Assembly (NCBI RefSeq): GCF_002561455.1
Contig: NZ_NTUP01000067.1
Location: forward strand, 1-48,893
From: Bacillus sp. AFS015802
Lineage (GTDB): Bacteria > Bacillota > Bacilli > Bacillales > Bacillaceae_B
DNA length: 48,893 nucleotides
Reading direction: 5' to 3'
The notes beneath the pieces were generated by a model. That model did no database searches. It saw only the letters and a list, made by a program, of their open reading frames with translations, and had not been told where the DNA came from. Both the position numbers and the translations under genes were made by a program. Positions 9,126 to 17,449 of this stretch are shown one piece after another. The first letter of the stretch is position 1. Each line of letters opens with the position of its first letter.

Positions 9126-9402
9126 ACCTTTGTTCGTCCACCTTTCTATGTAACTCCATTAATCCCATTGTAAACTAATTTGAGTAGATTCAAAAATTGT
9201 CCTATGTATAATATGACCGTACGAATTGTAACCCTTTTAAACTATAGACGTTTTAGGGAGAATTGTATAGTTATCATGGGAAAATGTCATAAATTTGCCG
9301 ATTTTCCCGGGGTGGGGAAAAAATATCGGGGAATCATGTTACATGCAGGAAAGAAAAGGGAAGAGTATAATAGAAGTAACTAATTTACTTGAGGTGATTT
9401 GA

Positions 9403-9909
9403 ATGAAGCTATATATGACGACAGGAACACACGATTTCCTTCAAAAGATAATGGATCAGCATTCGAATGAAAAGATGGTCCTTATGCAGGGCGAGGATGC
9501 ACTGCTTTTACATGAAACCAGCGGGGAAAGTATCTTTGAAGCACCCCGCAGCTATGAAGTGGTCGACCAATCCGGCGAACTTGAAAGGAAGGGATACGTG
9601 GTATTCAATAACATCCCCGTATCGGATGAGGGAAGGCCGCTATTTGAGTACCGTTTTAAAAACCGTGCAGGATTGATTGAAGAAGTACCGGGCTTTACAG
9701 CCATCCGTGTCCTGCGTCCCCTGAACAGCGATACATATGTGATCATGACCCAATGGGAGGATGAAAAAAGCTTCCTTGATTGGCAGGAATCCAAGCAATA
9801 CGAAAAAGCCCACGCCAAGCGGGGGACAGAAGAAGGAATCGATAACCAAAAGGATATCTTCCCTCGTGCTTCTTATGTAAGTAAATATTACGTGTCAGGT
9901 CAATCCTGA
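9403..9909 (+). CDS. hmoB: Haem-degrading monooxygenase HmoB (YhgC)
   Basis: 168 residues with a C-terminal antibiotic-biosynthesis-monooxygenase (dimeric ferredoxin-like) domain at about 65-165. The segment 'PLFEYRFKNRAGLIEEVPGF.AIRVLRPL' and the 'TQWEDEKSFLDWQES' stretch match B. subtilis HmoB, an IsdG-like enzyme that opens haem and releases iron. SD TGAGGTGAT precedes the ATG. A TATAAT box at 9366-9371 fits a promoter just upstream. Its divergent placement next to hemE couples haem synthesis and breakdown in one locus. The protein has also been called TRAP (target of RNAIII-activating protein) in staphylococci, a different protein from the tryptophan TRAP. Confidence 0.85.
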   Translation: MKLYMTTGTHDFLQKIMDQHSNEKMVLMQGEDALLLHETSGESIFEAPRSYEVVDQSGELERKGYVVFNNIPVSDEGRPLFEYRFKNRAGLIEEVPGFTAIRVLRPLNSDTYVIMTQWEDEKSFLDWQESKQYEKAHAKRGTEEGIDNQKDIFPRASYVSKYYVSGQS

Positions 9910-9916
9910 CAATAGG

Positions 9917-9943
9917 GCCTCCGGAATTCCGGAGGCTTTTTCT
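9917..9943 (+). terminator. Terminator of hmoB
   Basis: A 20-bp perfect palindrome (9917-9936) is followed by five Ts, 8 bp after the hmoB stop codon. Confidence 0.9.
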
Positions 9944-10056
9944 TTATTTCAATCTTAACCATTACAGTTCAGGTGTACATACATAATTACAAATTATTAA
10001 CAGTATACTTTATCGTATTGGTCACAGGCATCCTGAATGAAAGGAGAGGAGTTCCA

Positions 10057-10632
10057 ATGAGTCAAACATGTCTGCTTCTGATTGATTTTCAAAAGGCATT
10101 CAGTGAACATGCATGGGGAAGGCGAAACAACCCAAATATGGAAACCAAGGCTTATCAGCTGCTTCAAGGCTGGAGAGAAAAAGCCTGGCCCGTTGTTCAC
10201 GTGCAACATTCATCCCTTGATATGGAATCACCACTGCATTCAAGCTCGGCAGGTTATGATTTCATCGAAAATTTCCGGCCATTGCGAAATGAAAAACACA
10301 TCATCAAGCATGTCCACAGCGCATTTGTCGATACAGATCTTGACTTGTATCTAAAACGGGAAAAGTTTGAATCCCTTGTCATAATGGGCTTTACGACAAA
10401 TCACTGTATCTCCACCACCGTCCGCATGGCTTCTGATCTCGGATATGATGTGACGGTTCCAAATGACGCCACTGCCTGCTTTGAAACATACTCGTTTGAC
10501 GGTTCCCTGTTTTCCGCTGAAATCGTTCACGGCCTGTCCCTGGCAAATCTTCATCATGAATTTGCCACCATTTCTTCAGCAGAATCCCTGCTGTCATCAC
10601 GATTGAAATTAAGTAAGCCGGCCATTTTTTAA
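10057..10632 (+). CDS. Isochorismatase-family cysteine hydrolase
   Basis: 191 residues. The family triad is visible as Asp10 (LLLIDFQKAF), Lys84 (IIKHVHSAF) and Cys117 (GFTTNHCISTT), with the usual 'VPNDATACF' strand after it. Members hydrolyse isochorismate, nicotinamide or N-carbamoyl compounds, and the sequence alone does not identify the substrate. The open frame extends upstream to 9973, but AAGGAGAGGAG sits just before the ATG at 10057, which I take as the start. The gene stands alone between hmoB and the convergent lia operon and is not part of the B. subtilis synteny, so it is probably an insertion. Confidence 0.85.
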   Translation: MSQTCLLLIDFQKAFSEHAWGRRNNPNMETKAYQLLQGWREKAWPVVHVQHSSLDMESPLHSSSAGYDFIENFRPLRNEKHIIKHVHSAFVDTDLDLYLKREKFESLVIMGFTTNHCISTTVRMASDLGYDVTVPNDATACFETYSFDGSLFSAEIVHGLSLANLHHEFATISSAESLLSSRLKLSKPAIF

Positions 10633-10650
10633 TAAACGTATCTGATACGA

Positions 10651-10708
10651 GCAGGAGGGGCTTAGTCAAGGGGAATGATCCCATTCCTTTTGACTAAGCC
10701 CCTCCTGC
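10651..10708. repeat. 58-bp inverted repeat between convergent genes
   Basis: A 19-bp perfect arm pair (10651-10669 with 10690-10708) whose interior can extend pairing further, leaving a very small loop. No T-run flanks it on either strand. It lies between the isochorismatase-like gene and liaR and may act as a bidirectional 3' end or mRNA-stabilising structure. Confidence 0.7.
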
Positions 10709-10739
10709 ATTTCCCCAAGCACGTCTGTAAAAAGCGTTT

Positions 10740-11393
10740 CTACTCCTTCCTGCCGGCTCTGTAAAGAATCCCGTTACGATTCGCATAAATCGCTGCCTGA
10801 GTACGATCGGCCACCCCGAGCTTACTCAGAATATTACTGACATGGGTCTTGACGGTCTTGATCCCGATGAATAACTCTTCGGAAATGTCCTGATTGGTCA
10901 TTCCCTCGCCCAGACATTTCAGGACATCCATTTCCCTTGACGTCAATTCCTCATGAGGCTTCCTATCCTGAGGGCGGAACCGGTTCATCATTTTATCGGC
11001 TACCTTGGAGGCGATGACGGACTCTCCCTTCACCGCTTTATAAACCGCTCTTGTCACTTCTTCCGCACTGGCTGTTTTCAATAAATAACTGTGGGCACCC
11101 GCTTCAATGGCGGGAAACACTTTTTCATCATCATAATAGCTTGTCAGGATGATGATTTTGCAGCTTGGATGAAAGGCCAGGATCTTCTTGGTGGCTTCGA
11201 TACCATTCCCATCCTCCATCAATAAATCCATTAAAATCACATCAGGCATATACAGTTTTGCAAGTTGTGCCGCTTCATTCCCACTTTTGGCTTCCCCCAG
11301 AAAGTCCAGTCGTTCCTCTGTCAGCAAATACGTTTTTATGCCCAACCGGACCATTTCGTGATCATCTACAATCATTACTTTAATCTTATCCAA
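10740..11393 (-). CDS. liaR: LiaR/VraR-type NarL-family response regulator
   Basis: 217 residues: receiver domain at about 3-120 (acidic pocket VDDHE, phospho-acceptor Asp56 in VILMDL) and a C-terminal LuxR/NarL helix-turn-helix at about 148-210 ('ELTSREMDVLKCLGEGMTNQ', 'IKTVKTHVSNILSKLGV'). It is most like LiaR/VraR, activators of the response to lipid-II-targeting antibiotics. It starts with TTG, preceded by a purine-rich SD. Third gene of liaF-liaS-liaR, 19 bp after liaS. The usual LiaR targets liaI-liaH are not next to it. Confidence 0.82.
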   Translation of the reverse strand: MDKIKVMIVDDHEMVRLGIKTYLLTEERLDFLGEAKSGNEAAQLAKLYMPDVILMDLLMEDGNGIEATKKILAFHPSCKIIILTSYYDDEKVFPAIEAGAHSYLLKTASAEEVTRAVYKAVKGESVIASKVADKMMNRFRPQDRKPHEELTSREMDVLKCLGEGMTNQDISEELFIGIKTVKTHVSNILSKLGVADRTQAAIYANRNGILYRAGRKE

Positions 11394-11412
11394 CTGCTTC
11401 CCATCCTTCCCA

Positions 11413-12441
11413 TTACACCGGAATCCGGAGGTCGATATACGTTCCCTCTTTTTCTTTTGAACGAATCTGAAATAATCCCCCTATTTCCTCGGCCCGCTCT
11501 CTCATCGTTTGAAGTCCGTAAGAGGTCATCTTGCTTTCCTGCAGATTAAATCCTTTACCATTGTCACTGATATATAATGTGACATATCCACCTTTTTTCT
11601 CCGTTACAATCTTCACTTTCGTAGCCTCTGAGTGACGAAGGATATTTGAAAGACACTCCTGGATGATCCTGAACATATGCGTTTCCGTTCCTTTCGAGAG
11701 CTCTTCGATTCCCTCCAGGGTGGCATCGATTTCAATCTGTGTCTTTTCCTTCAATTCCCTTATTAAGATGGATAACGCTTCACATAGACTTTCTCCCCTT
11801 AAATCGATCGGGCGCAAATGAAGAAGCAGGGCCCTCATTTCCCCCTGTGCCTTCCCGGCGATGTCCGCTACTTGCTTCACGATGATTCCCACTTTCTCAG
11901 AATCAGTCCCGATGCTTTTTTGCGCCGCGGACGAGAGCATATTCAGGGCAAATAATTGCTGACTGACAGAGTCATGCAGATCCCTCGCAAGCCTTTGCCT
12001 TTCTTCCATGACCGCAGCCTGGTGTGCCTGGTCCGCAAGTTCAGATTTTTCATCTGCCAGCCGCTGGAGTGACTTCACCTGCTCCTGAATGAATACGGCA
12101 AGCTGATTCAACTCATCCGATAAGATCCCAAGCTCGTCATGCTCGAACCGATCCACCCTCGCAGAGAACTTCCCGCTTCGGAGTAAGGTGACAAAGGTTG
12201 AAATATCATCGATTCTCCCTTTGAAGGTATAACCGGTGCGAAATCCGAAATAAATGCTTAATATAAGTAAAATGAGGGCCAACCATATTGTCAGATAAAT
12301 CGAAAGTTCCAGAGAAATTCTCGGATCCTCTGAAAAATAAAGATAGATTTGCAGTGATATAAAGAAAAGCAGGATGGCCATGACAGACATCCTCATAAAG
12401 CTTTTGAAGATCCAATTTCGTATATTTGAGGATTTATTCAA
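11413..12441 (-). CDS. liaS: LiaS-type intramembrane-sensing histidine kinase
   Basis: 342 residues. Two transmembrane helices (about 19-38 and 46-66) have only a very short loop between them, the hallmark of intramembrane-sensing kinases. A HAMP segment (about 68-120), a HisKA_3 dimerisation domain with phospho-acceptor His156 (ARDLHDSVSQQ) and an HATPase_c domain (NxxKH-like region, 'DNGKGF', 'GLQTMRERAEEIGG') follow. It begins with TTG, 7 bp after AGGAGG. It is cotranscribed with liaF upstream and liaR downstream and is expected to phosphorylate LiaR under envelope stress. Confidence 0.83.
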   Translation of the reverse strand: MNKSSNIRNWIFKSFMRMSVMAILLFFISLQIYLYFSEDPRISLELSIYLTIWLALILLILSIYFGFRTGYTFKGRIDDISTFVTLLRSGKFSARVDRFEHDELGILSDELNQLAVFIQEQVKSLQRLADEKSELADQAHQAAVMEERQRLARDLHDSVSQQLFALNMLSSAAQKSIGTDSEKVGIIVKQVADIAGKAQGEMRALLLHLRPIDLRGESLCEALSILIRELKEKTQIEIDATLEGIEELSKGTETHMFRIIQECLSNILRHSEATKVKIVTEKKGGYVTLYISDNGKGFNLQESKMTSYGLQTMRERAEEIGGLFQIRSKEKEGTYIDLRIPV

Positions 12442-12468
12442 GTTCTCCCCTCCTTTTACCGGCCGCCT

Positions 12469-13281
12469 TTATATCCGGGTAATCCGGATCGAACCGATTT
12501 TCACATCAACAGACAGCTTTATTTTCTTACTGGCATCGTCGTATTCCGGGGACCGGTAATACAGTTCAGAACGGATGTCCGCAGACTTCTGATCAAACAA
12601 TTTCACATCCCCCACCTGCACCTTCAAAGTGATTTCCACAGGCACATTTTCGGGTATGATCATTTTCACGTCACCAATCCAGCCCTTGATTTCAATAGGT
12701 GTTTCTCCTTCAGGAATGAAGGCTTTACTGAAATCAAAATAATAATCTCCTATGGCGTTGTAGAGTTTCATATTTTCCAGGGGCCAGTTCGGTTCGGAAA
12801 AGCGAATATCCCCGACGATAAATCCTCTGTTGACTTTATTTTTTTTCTGAAGATTTTTTTCTCCCAACGCCTGATTTTCGGAGTTTGTGTCAGGGTTCTT
12901 ATCAAAGGGATAATCGCTGCTTATACTCACTTTAATCGGTTTATTCCTTACAACCCTGTGAATGGCAATGGCGATAATGAAGATCGGCCACAGTTTCCAC
13001 CAATTCCCATAATCGAACTCCACCATATCATATCCATCCAGGATGATCAGCGTCCCAAGCGCCAGGCTGAAAAGGCCAAATAATAATTTCCCGAAACTCT
13101 TCTTCAAAAAGCTGTCCACTGACCACTTCAAACCAAGCAGCAGTAACAAAATAGGAATAATATTGACAAATATCTGCGTTATTTCCAAGGAAATGACACC
13201 TATATTCAGTAATAATAGCAACAACCCAATCATCAGCAGTAAAAATGAAAAAAACCATTGCTTTCTTCCTTTATATCTCAT
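12469..13281 (-). CDS. liaF: LiaF-like membrane regulator of the envelope-stress kinase
   Basis: 270 residues. The N-terminal third (about 10-115) has four hydrophobic segments, and the C-terminal half is a soluble LiaF-type domain ('GDIRFSEPNWPLENMKLYNAIGD', then repeated 'IKGWIGDVKMIIPENVPVEI' and 'VQVGDVKLF' strands). In B. subtilis LiaF is a negative regulator that keeps LiaS in its inhibiting state. SD AAGGTGG precedes the ATG. First gene of the three-gene operon, 27 bp before liaS, with about 240 bp of divergent promoter space to the yhfA-like gene. Confidence 0.82.
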   Translation of the reverse strand: MRYKGRKQWFFSFLLLMIGLLLLLLNIGVISLEITQIFVNIIPILLLLLGLKWSVDSFLKKSFGKLLFGLFSLALGTLIILDGYDMVEFDYGNWWKLWPIFIIAIAIHRVVRNKPIKVSISSDYPFDKNPDTNSENQALGEKNLQKKNKVNRGFIVGDIRFSEPNWPLENMKLYNAIGDYYFDFSKAFIPEGETPIEIKGWIGDVKMIIPENVPVEITLKVQVGDVKLFDQKSADIRSELYYRSPEYDDASKKIKLSVDVKIGSIRITRI

Positions 13282-13525
13282 ATGAGCACCACCTTCACAT
13301 CACTAATAGATACGCCATTGTGCATGGCTATTCCTGTTATTGCTTCCATTATAGATTGATTTCCATGCCTTATGGAGGAGCATCCGCATGATTTAGCCTC
13401 AGTCCAGAGACGGAAAAATGTTTATTATCCTGAATCACACCTCTTCTGTATTTTCATAATCTATAGTACAGATCAGGGCAAACGCCCAAGGTTTGAGGAA
13501 CGATTTTTAGAGGAGGGTTTTTCTG

Positions 13526-14923
13526 ATGGGGATTGACTTGACAGCTCTTCATTGGATTTATTTAGTTTTCATAGGATTGATCATTTTGTTTATGATTTTC
13601 CGTAAAGACACAACGATCGTATGCATCCTGGGGATCTTCAGTATTGCCTTAGTGGCAACCGGATCGTTAAGCGGATCGATTAGTAGTATATTTAATAGCT
13701 TTATCTTTGCCATCACCGAATTACTATCTACGATTCTCGTTATTTCCATCATCGTCGCCATGAGTAGAGGACTCACTTCTACAGGAATAAATGATGTAAT
13801 GATCCGTCCGTTCACTAAGTTCATCCGCACCCCTGCCCTTGCGTATTGGACGATCGGTCTTGTGATGATGTTCATATCGTGGTTCTTTTGGCCGTCCCCG
13901 GCGGTTGCCCTCTTGGGAGCCGTATTAGTGCCTGTTGCCTTACGCGTCGGATTACCCGCCCTCGGCATTGCCATGGCCATGAACTTATTCGGACACGGAA
14001 TCGCCCTTTCAGGTGACTTTGTCATTCAGGCTGCCCCTAAGCTTACGGCAGACGCTGCAGGCATACCGGTTTCTGAGGTTATTTCAGCAAGTATACCGCT
14101 CATCATTGTCATGGGGGTCGTCACCACCGTCACTGCATTCATTTTCCTTAAGCGCGATATGAAAAAAGGGATTCTCACAGTAGATCCCAGCTCCCTTGCC
14201 GCTACCGGACAGAATCTGGAGGATTCACATGAGCTTTTATCATCAGGTTGGAAAAGAGCCATTGCGGTCCTTATTCCACTCTTATTTGCCGCGGATATTA
14301 CGGCAATGGTACTCTTTGACCTTCAAGGCGGGGATGCTACCGCCCTTATCGGGGGGACCTCCATCGTCATCCTCCTCTTGATTTCATTGGCCGCCTATAA
14401 AGGGAAAGGGCTAGAGAAAACAACCAGCTTCATGATTGACGGATTTCAGTTCGGGTTCAAAGTGTTCGGTCCGGTCATTCCGATTGCTGCTTTCTTCTAT
14501 TTAGGGGATTCGGGATTCCAAACGATCATCGGTGATTTCCTGCCGTCAACATCCCACGGAATCGTCAATGATCTTGGGGCATCCCTGGCTGCGGCCGTCC
14601 CTCTTTCAAAGGCGGTGGGGGCCATCACCCTTACGACGGTCGGGGCCATCACGGGACTTGATGGCTCAGGCTTCTCGGGAATTTCCCTTGCCGGGTCCGT
14701 AGCCAATCTATTTGCTGAAAGCATCGGGTCAGGCATCGCCACCCTTACGGCCCTCGGTCAGGTCGCAGCCATATGGGTCGGTGGGGGAACCCTCGTCCCA
14801 TGGGCACTCATACCGGCAGCCGCCATTTGCGGAGTCGATCCATTCGAACTCGCCAGACGGAATCTCATTCCCGTCATCATTGGATTGATCGCCACCACGA
14901 TCGCAGCGATGTTTTTACTATAA
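13526..14923 (+). CDS. yhfA: YhfA-like permease of the ion-transporter/GntP-type superfamily
   Basis: 465 residues, almost entirely hydrophobic, with about twelve transmembrane helices and Gly/Ser-rich re-entrant stretches ('GSGFSGISLAGSVANLF', 'GHGIALSGDFVIQAAPK') typical of the large organic-ion permease superfamily. Length and position between hmoB and yhaA match B. subtilis YhfA, a putative transporter of unknown substrate; that assignment rests on synteny and length. SD GAGGAGG precedes the ATG. Transcribed alone, with a strong terminator shared with the convergent PAP2 gene. Confidence 0.65.
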   Translation: MGIDLTALHWIYLVFIGLIILFMIFRKDTTIVCILGIFSIALVATGSLSGSISSIFNSFIFAITELLSTILVISIIVAMSRGLTSTGINDVMIRPFTKFIRTPALAYWTIGLVMMFISWFFWPSPAVALLGAVLVPVALRVGLPALGIAMAMNLFGHGIALSGDFVIQAAPKLTADAAGIPVSEVISASIPLIIVMGVVTTVTAFIFLKRDMKKGILTVDPSSLAATGQNLEDSHELLSSGWKRAIAVLIPLLFAADITAMVLFDLQGGDATALIGGTSIVILLLISLAAYKGKGLEKTTSFMIDGFQFGFKVFGPVIPIAAFFYLGDSGFQTIIGDFLPSTSHGIVNDLGASLAAAVPLSKAVGAITLTTVGAITGLDGSGFSGISLAGSVANLFAESIGSGIATLTALGQVAAIWVGGGTLVPWALIPAAAICGVDPFELARRNLIPVIIGLIATTIAAMFLL

Positions 14924-14967
14924 AAATAGAGGGACGGACCTGTCCGGGGTCCGTCCCACCTATTTTT
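14922..14967. terminator. Bidirectional terminator between yhfA-like and PAP2 genes
   Basis: A 10-bp GC-rich perfect stem (14931-14940 with 14948-14957) is extended by an A-tract/T-tract pairing, so both strands end in a T-run. It overlaps the stop codon of the PAP2 gene. Confidence 0.9.
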
Positions 14968-15553
14968 GCGGCCGCTTCTCATAAAGGAAGATACATAGTA
15001 CGAAAAACGAGTATCCCAGAAGGAAACCGGCGGCGACATCTGAAGGATAGTGAGCCTGTTCCACTACCCGGCTGATGCCCGTCAAAAGGGAAAGGATGAT
15101 GGCCAAAGTAAAAATTGTGATCTTCACTCCAATCGACGACATCTCCTTAGTGATGAAATAAGCGATGACCAGTAAGAAAACCAACCCGACCATGGCGTGA
15201 CCGCTCGGAAAACTGAATCCCTCTTCTCCGTGTGAAAAAGGCGGCCTTTCCCGTTCCATTAAGCCTTTGATGGTTTTATTGAGAACATTGCTCCCCGCCA
15301 CCAGCACCACAACGGTAATGATCCCGACAAAATCCTTCTTGACCCACCAAAGATAAAGGATCAAAGCGATGGAGGCGATGCCAATCACCACTTCAGTCCC
15401 TATCACAGAAAACATCTCCATAAAATGAAAGGAACTCATGTTGGAAAGCAAATACTCCTCTCCGAAAATCTCCATTCCATGATAAACAAAATGGGCGATT
15501 GCCATAAATAATGCGAACGAAATAAAAGCAGTTATATATAAAATTTTCTTCAT
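14960..15553 (-). CDS. PAP2-family membrane phosphatase
   Basis: 197 residues with about five or six transmembrane helices. The three PAP2 catalytic motifs are intact: K96-x6-R103-P104, P116-S-G-H119 and S161-R162-x5-H168-x3-D172. This family dephosphorylates lipid (pyro)phosphates such as undecaprenyl pyrophosphate or phosphatidylglycerol phosphate on the outer leaflet; the substrate here is not determined. SD AAGGAGG precedes the ATG. It is divergent from yhaA, whose operator-like palindrome lies about 50 bp upstream of it. Confidence 0.85.
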   Translation of the reverse strand: MKKILYITAFISFALFMAIAHFVYHGMEIFGEEYLLSNMSSFHFMEMFSVIGTEVVIGIASIALILYLWWVKKDFVGIITVVVLVAGSNVLNKTIKGLMERERPPFSHGEEGFSFPSGHAMVGLVFLLVIAYFITKEMSSIGVKITIFTLAIILSLLTGISRVVEQAHYPSDVAAGFLLGYSFFVLCIFLYEKRPQK

Positions 15554-15600
15554 CGTAGCCCTCCTTGAATTTCACTCGAATTATCCACTTCCCCTACGAA

Positions 15601-15635
15601 GTTTAGTGTTATAATATTCGTACTATTCACTAAAC
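15601..15635 (+). promoter_or_regulatory. yhaA promoter with operator-like inverted repeat
   Basis: An 8-bp perfect inverted repeat, GTTTAGTG (15601-15608) and CACTAAAC (15628-15635), brackets a TATAAT -10 box at 15610-15615 and lies just upstream of the yhaA SD. A repressor bound here would cover the -10 region and the start of the transcript. The regulator is unknown. Confidence 0.5.
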
Positions 15636-15652
15636 ATTAGGAGGTTTTGCAC

Positions 15653-16855
15653 ATGCTCAATGAATTATATCAAAAATTAGAAGATCGTTGGATAGAAATG
15701 GTCAAGATCAGGAGATTCCTGCATCAACATCCCGAGTTATCCTTCCAGGAAAAGAACACGGCAAAGTATATTGCAGATTACTACAAAAACATCGGGGTCC
15801 CCGTTCAAGAACAAGTCGGAGGCAACGGCGTTGTAGCAAGGATTGAAGGAGCTCTCCCAGGTAAAACGGTGGCTCTCCGGGCAGACTTCGACGCTCTTCC
15901 CATCCAGGATGAAAAGGAAGTAGAGTATCGCTCTACCGTACCCGGCGTCATGCATGCATGTGGTCACGACGGACATACGGCGACGCTCCTGGTATTGGGG
16001 AAAACCCTTCATGAAATGCGTGACACCCTTTCAGGAACTGTGGTCCTCATTCATCAGCACGCGGAAGAATATGCACCGGGAGGAGCGAGATCCATGATAG
16101 AGGCGGGTTGCCTCGAAGGTGTGGATGTCATTTTCGGCACCCATTTATGGGCAACGGAACCGCTTGGAAAGGTCCTCTACCGAACAGGTCCGATCATGGC
16201 TGCAGCTGACCGCTTTGAAATTGTGATCAAAGGATCCGGCGGTCACGGGGCCCAGCCTCATAAAACGAAGGATTCCATCGTGATCGGAGCTCAAGTTGTT
16301 TCAGAGCTGCAGCAAATTGTGAGCAGACGGGTGAATCCGATTGATCCTGCCGTCGTGACGATCGGTTCCTTCATGGCCGATAATGCGTTTAATGTCATAG
16401 CGGATTCAGCTAAATTGATCGGAACGGTACGTACCTTCAATCCTGAAGTCAGGGACTTCATTGAAGAGGAAATCGAACAGATCCTGAAAGGGGCGTGCCT
16501 CTCCGGCCGCTGCGATTATGAATATGTGTATGATCGGGGTTATCCGGCTGTTGTCAATCATGAGGAGGAAACCGAGCTTTTCGTGCAGAGCGCCTGCGCT
16601 GTGGATGAAGTACACACGGTGGAACAAATCGAATTGCAAATGGGCGGCGAGGATTTCGCTTTTTATTTAGAACATATAAAGGGCAGCTTCTTCTTTACAG
16701 GAGCCAAGCCGGATGGTGTGGACATTGCCTACCCGCACCACCATCCCAAATTCGACCTTAACGAAAAAGCCCTTTTGATCGCGGCTAAATCATTGGCAAG
16801 CGCCACCCTTCACTACCAAGAAAAACACTCGGTATCAAAAACGGTTTCAAAATAA
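15653..16855 (+). CDS. yhaA: M20-family N-acyl amino acid amidohydrolase YhaA
   Basis: 400 residues of the M20D metallopeptidase/amidohydrolase family, which hydrolyses N-acyl or N-acetyl amino acids using two metal ions. The metal-binding signatures are visible: MHACGHDGHT (Cys103, His105), 'HQHAEEYAPGGARSMIEAG' with paired Glu, and a C-terminal 'GGEDFAFY..' and 'AYPHHHPKFDLNE' segment. The frame opens with TTG six bases earlier, but TAGGAGG lies 8 bp before the ATG at 15653. Position beside ecsC matches B. subtilis yhaA. Transcribed alone. Confidence 0.88.
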   Translation: MLNELYQKLEDRWIEMVKIRRFLHQHPELSFQEKNTAKYIADYYKNIGVPVQEQVGGNGVVARIEGALPGKTVALRADFDALPIQDEKEVEYRSTVPGVMHACGHDGHTATLLVLGKTLHEMRDTLSGTVVLIHQHAEEYAPGGARSMIEAGCLEGVDVIFGTHLWATEPLGKVLYRTGPIMAAADRFEIVIKGSGGHGAQPHKTKDSIVIGAQVVSELQQIVSRRVNPIDPAVVTIGSFMADNAFNVIADSAKLIGTVRTFNPEVRDFIEEEIEQILKGACLSGRCDYEYVYDRGYPAVVNHEEETELFVQSACAVDEVHTVEQIELQMGGEDFAFYLEHIKGSFFFTGAKPDGVDIAYPHHHPKFDLNEKALLIAAKSLASATLHYQEKHSVSKTVSK

Positions 16856-16857
16856 AC

Positions 16858-16903
16858 AAAAAAGATCGGATGCTCAAGTAATGCAGCATCCGATCCTTTT
16901 TTT
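16858..16903. terminator. Bidirectional terminator between yhaA and DoxX genes
   Basis: A 10-bp perfect stem (16864-16873 with 16886-16895) has an A-run on the left and a T-run on the right. It lies between convergent genes. Confidence 0.88.
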
Positions 16904-16904
16904 C

Positions 16905-17312
16905 TTAATAAAACCGGTGGTTCTTTTCAACTTTACTGACCACCAGCACCCACCAGATCAAGAGGGGCTGGAACAAAAGTCGGATCCAAAGCAGCAGCCG
17001 ATTCGCCTCTTCCTGTCCAGGGGCTGGGATTCCTTTAATGGCCGCGTAAATATTGGCAGGAAAAACAAGAACCAAGTAAATCGCCGTAATGATTCCGGTC
17101 TTTTCTCGGGTCTTTGGAATCAATAAGAGTATGGACAGAATAAACTCCATGATCCCCGTTAAATACACGAGCTCTTCCCTTAAAGGAATAAATCCGGGAA
17201 TCATTTCCGCAAATCCTCGGGCTTCGATAAAATGAAATACACCTGCTAAAAAAAAGAAGAAGGAGAACAGGATGAGTCCGATGACCTTCCATGCTTTATT
17301 CCGTTTATTCAT
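16905..17312 (-). CDS. DoxX-like four-helix membrane protein
   Basis: 135 residues with four predicted transmembrane helices (about 9-27, 48-65, 72-92, 106-125) and the DoxX-like pattern 'F.AGVFHFIEARGFAEMIP'. DoxX-family proteins are small membrane proteins of mostly unknown function, some linked to oxidative stress. SD GAGGTG precedes the ATG. It is a single-gene unit convergent with yhaA. Confidence 0.7.
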   Translation of the reverse strand: MNKRNKAWKVIGLILFSFFFFLAGVFHFIEARGFAEMIPGFIPLREELVYLTGIMEFILSILLLIPKTREKTGIITAIYLVLVFPANIYAAIKGIPAPGQEEANRLLLWIRLLFQPLLIWWVLVVSKVEKNHRFY

Positions 17313-17406
17313 CTATTCAACACCTCACTAACACAAATTCAGGTTACTTCCCACTATACAGGATATCATGATGGAAATAAAAAGATCGGTATGCCAAATG
17401 ATCTCG

Positions 17407-17439
17407 ACAAAAAGAAGATCGATCAAGATGACCGATCTT
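17407..17439 (-). terminator. Terminator of the ecs operon
   Basis: On the minus strand AAGATCG (17439-17433) pairs with CGATCTT (17420-17414) and a T-rich run follows. A third copy of the same arm sequence lies at 17382-17390. Confidence 0.65.
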
Positions 17440-17449
17440 CCCTACGGTA

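Noticed and set aside
13282..13525. LiaR-binding box between liaF and the yhfA-like gene
   Set aside because: A loosely repeated AGTCCAGAGACGG segment is present at about 13401, but I could not match it to a reliable consensus.
15737..16012. Open frames antisense to yhaA, hemE, ecsB and other genes
   Set aside because: They lack SD sequences and lie inside genes with clear family motifs.
16961..16981. Third copy of the AAGAGGCTGGGACA repeat inside the DoxX gene
   Set aside because: The match has several mismatches and is explained by coding sequence.
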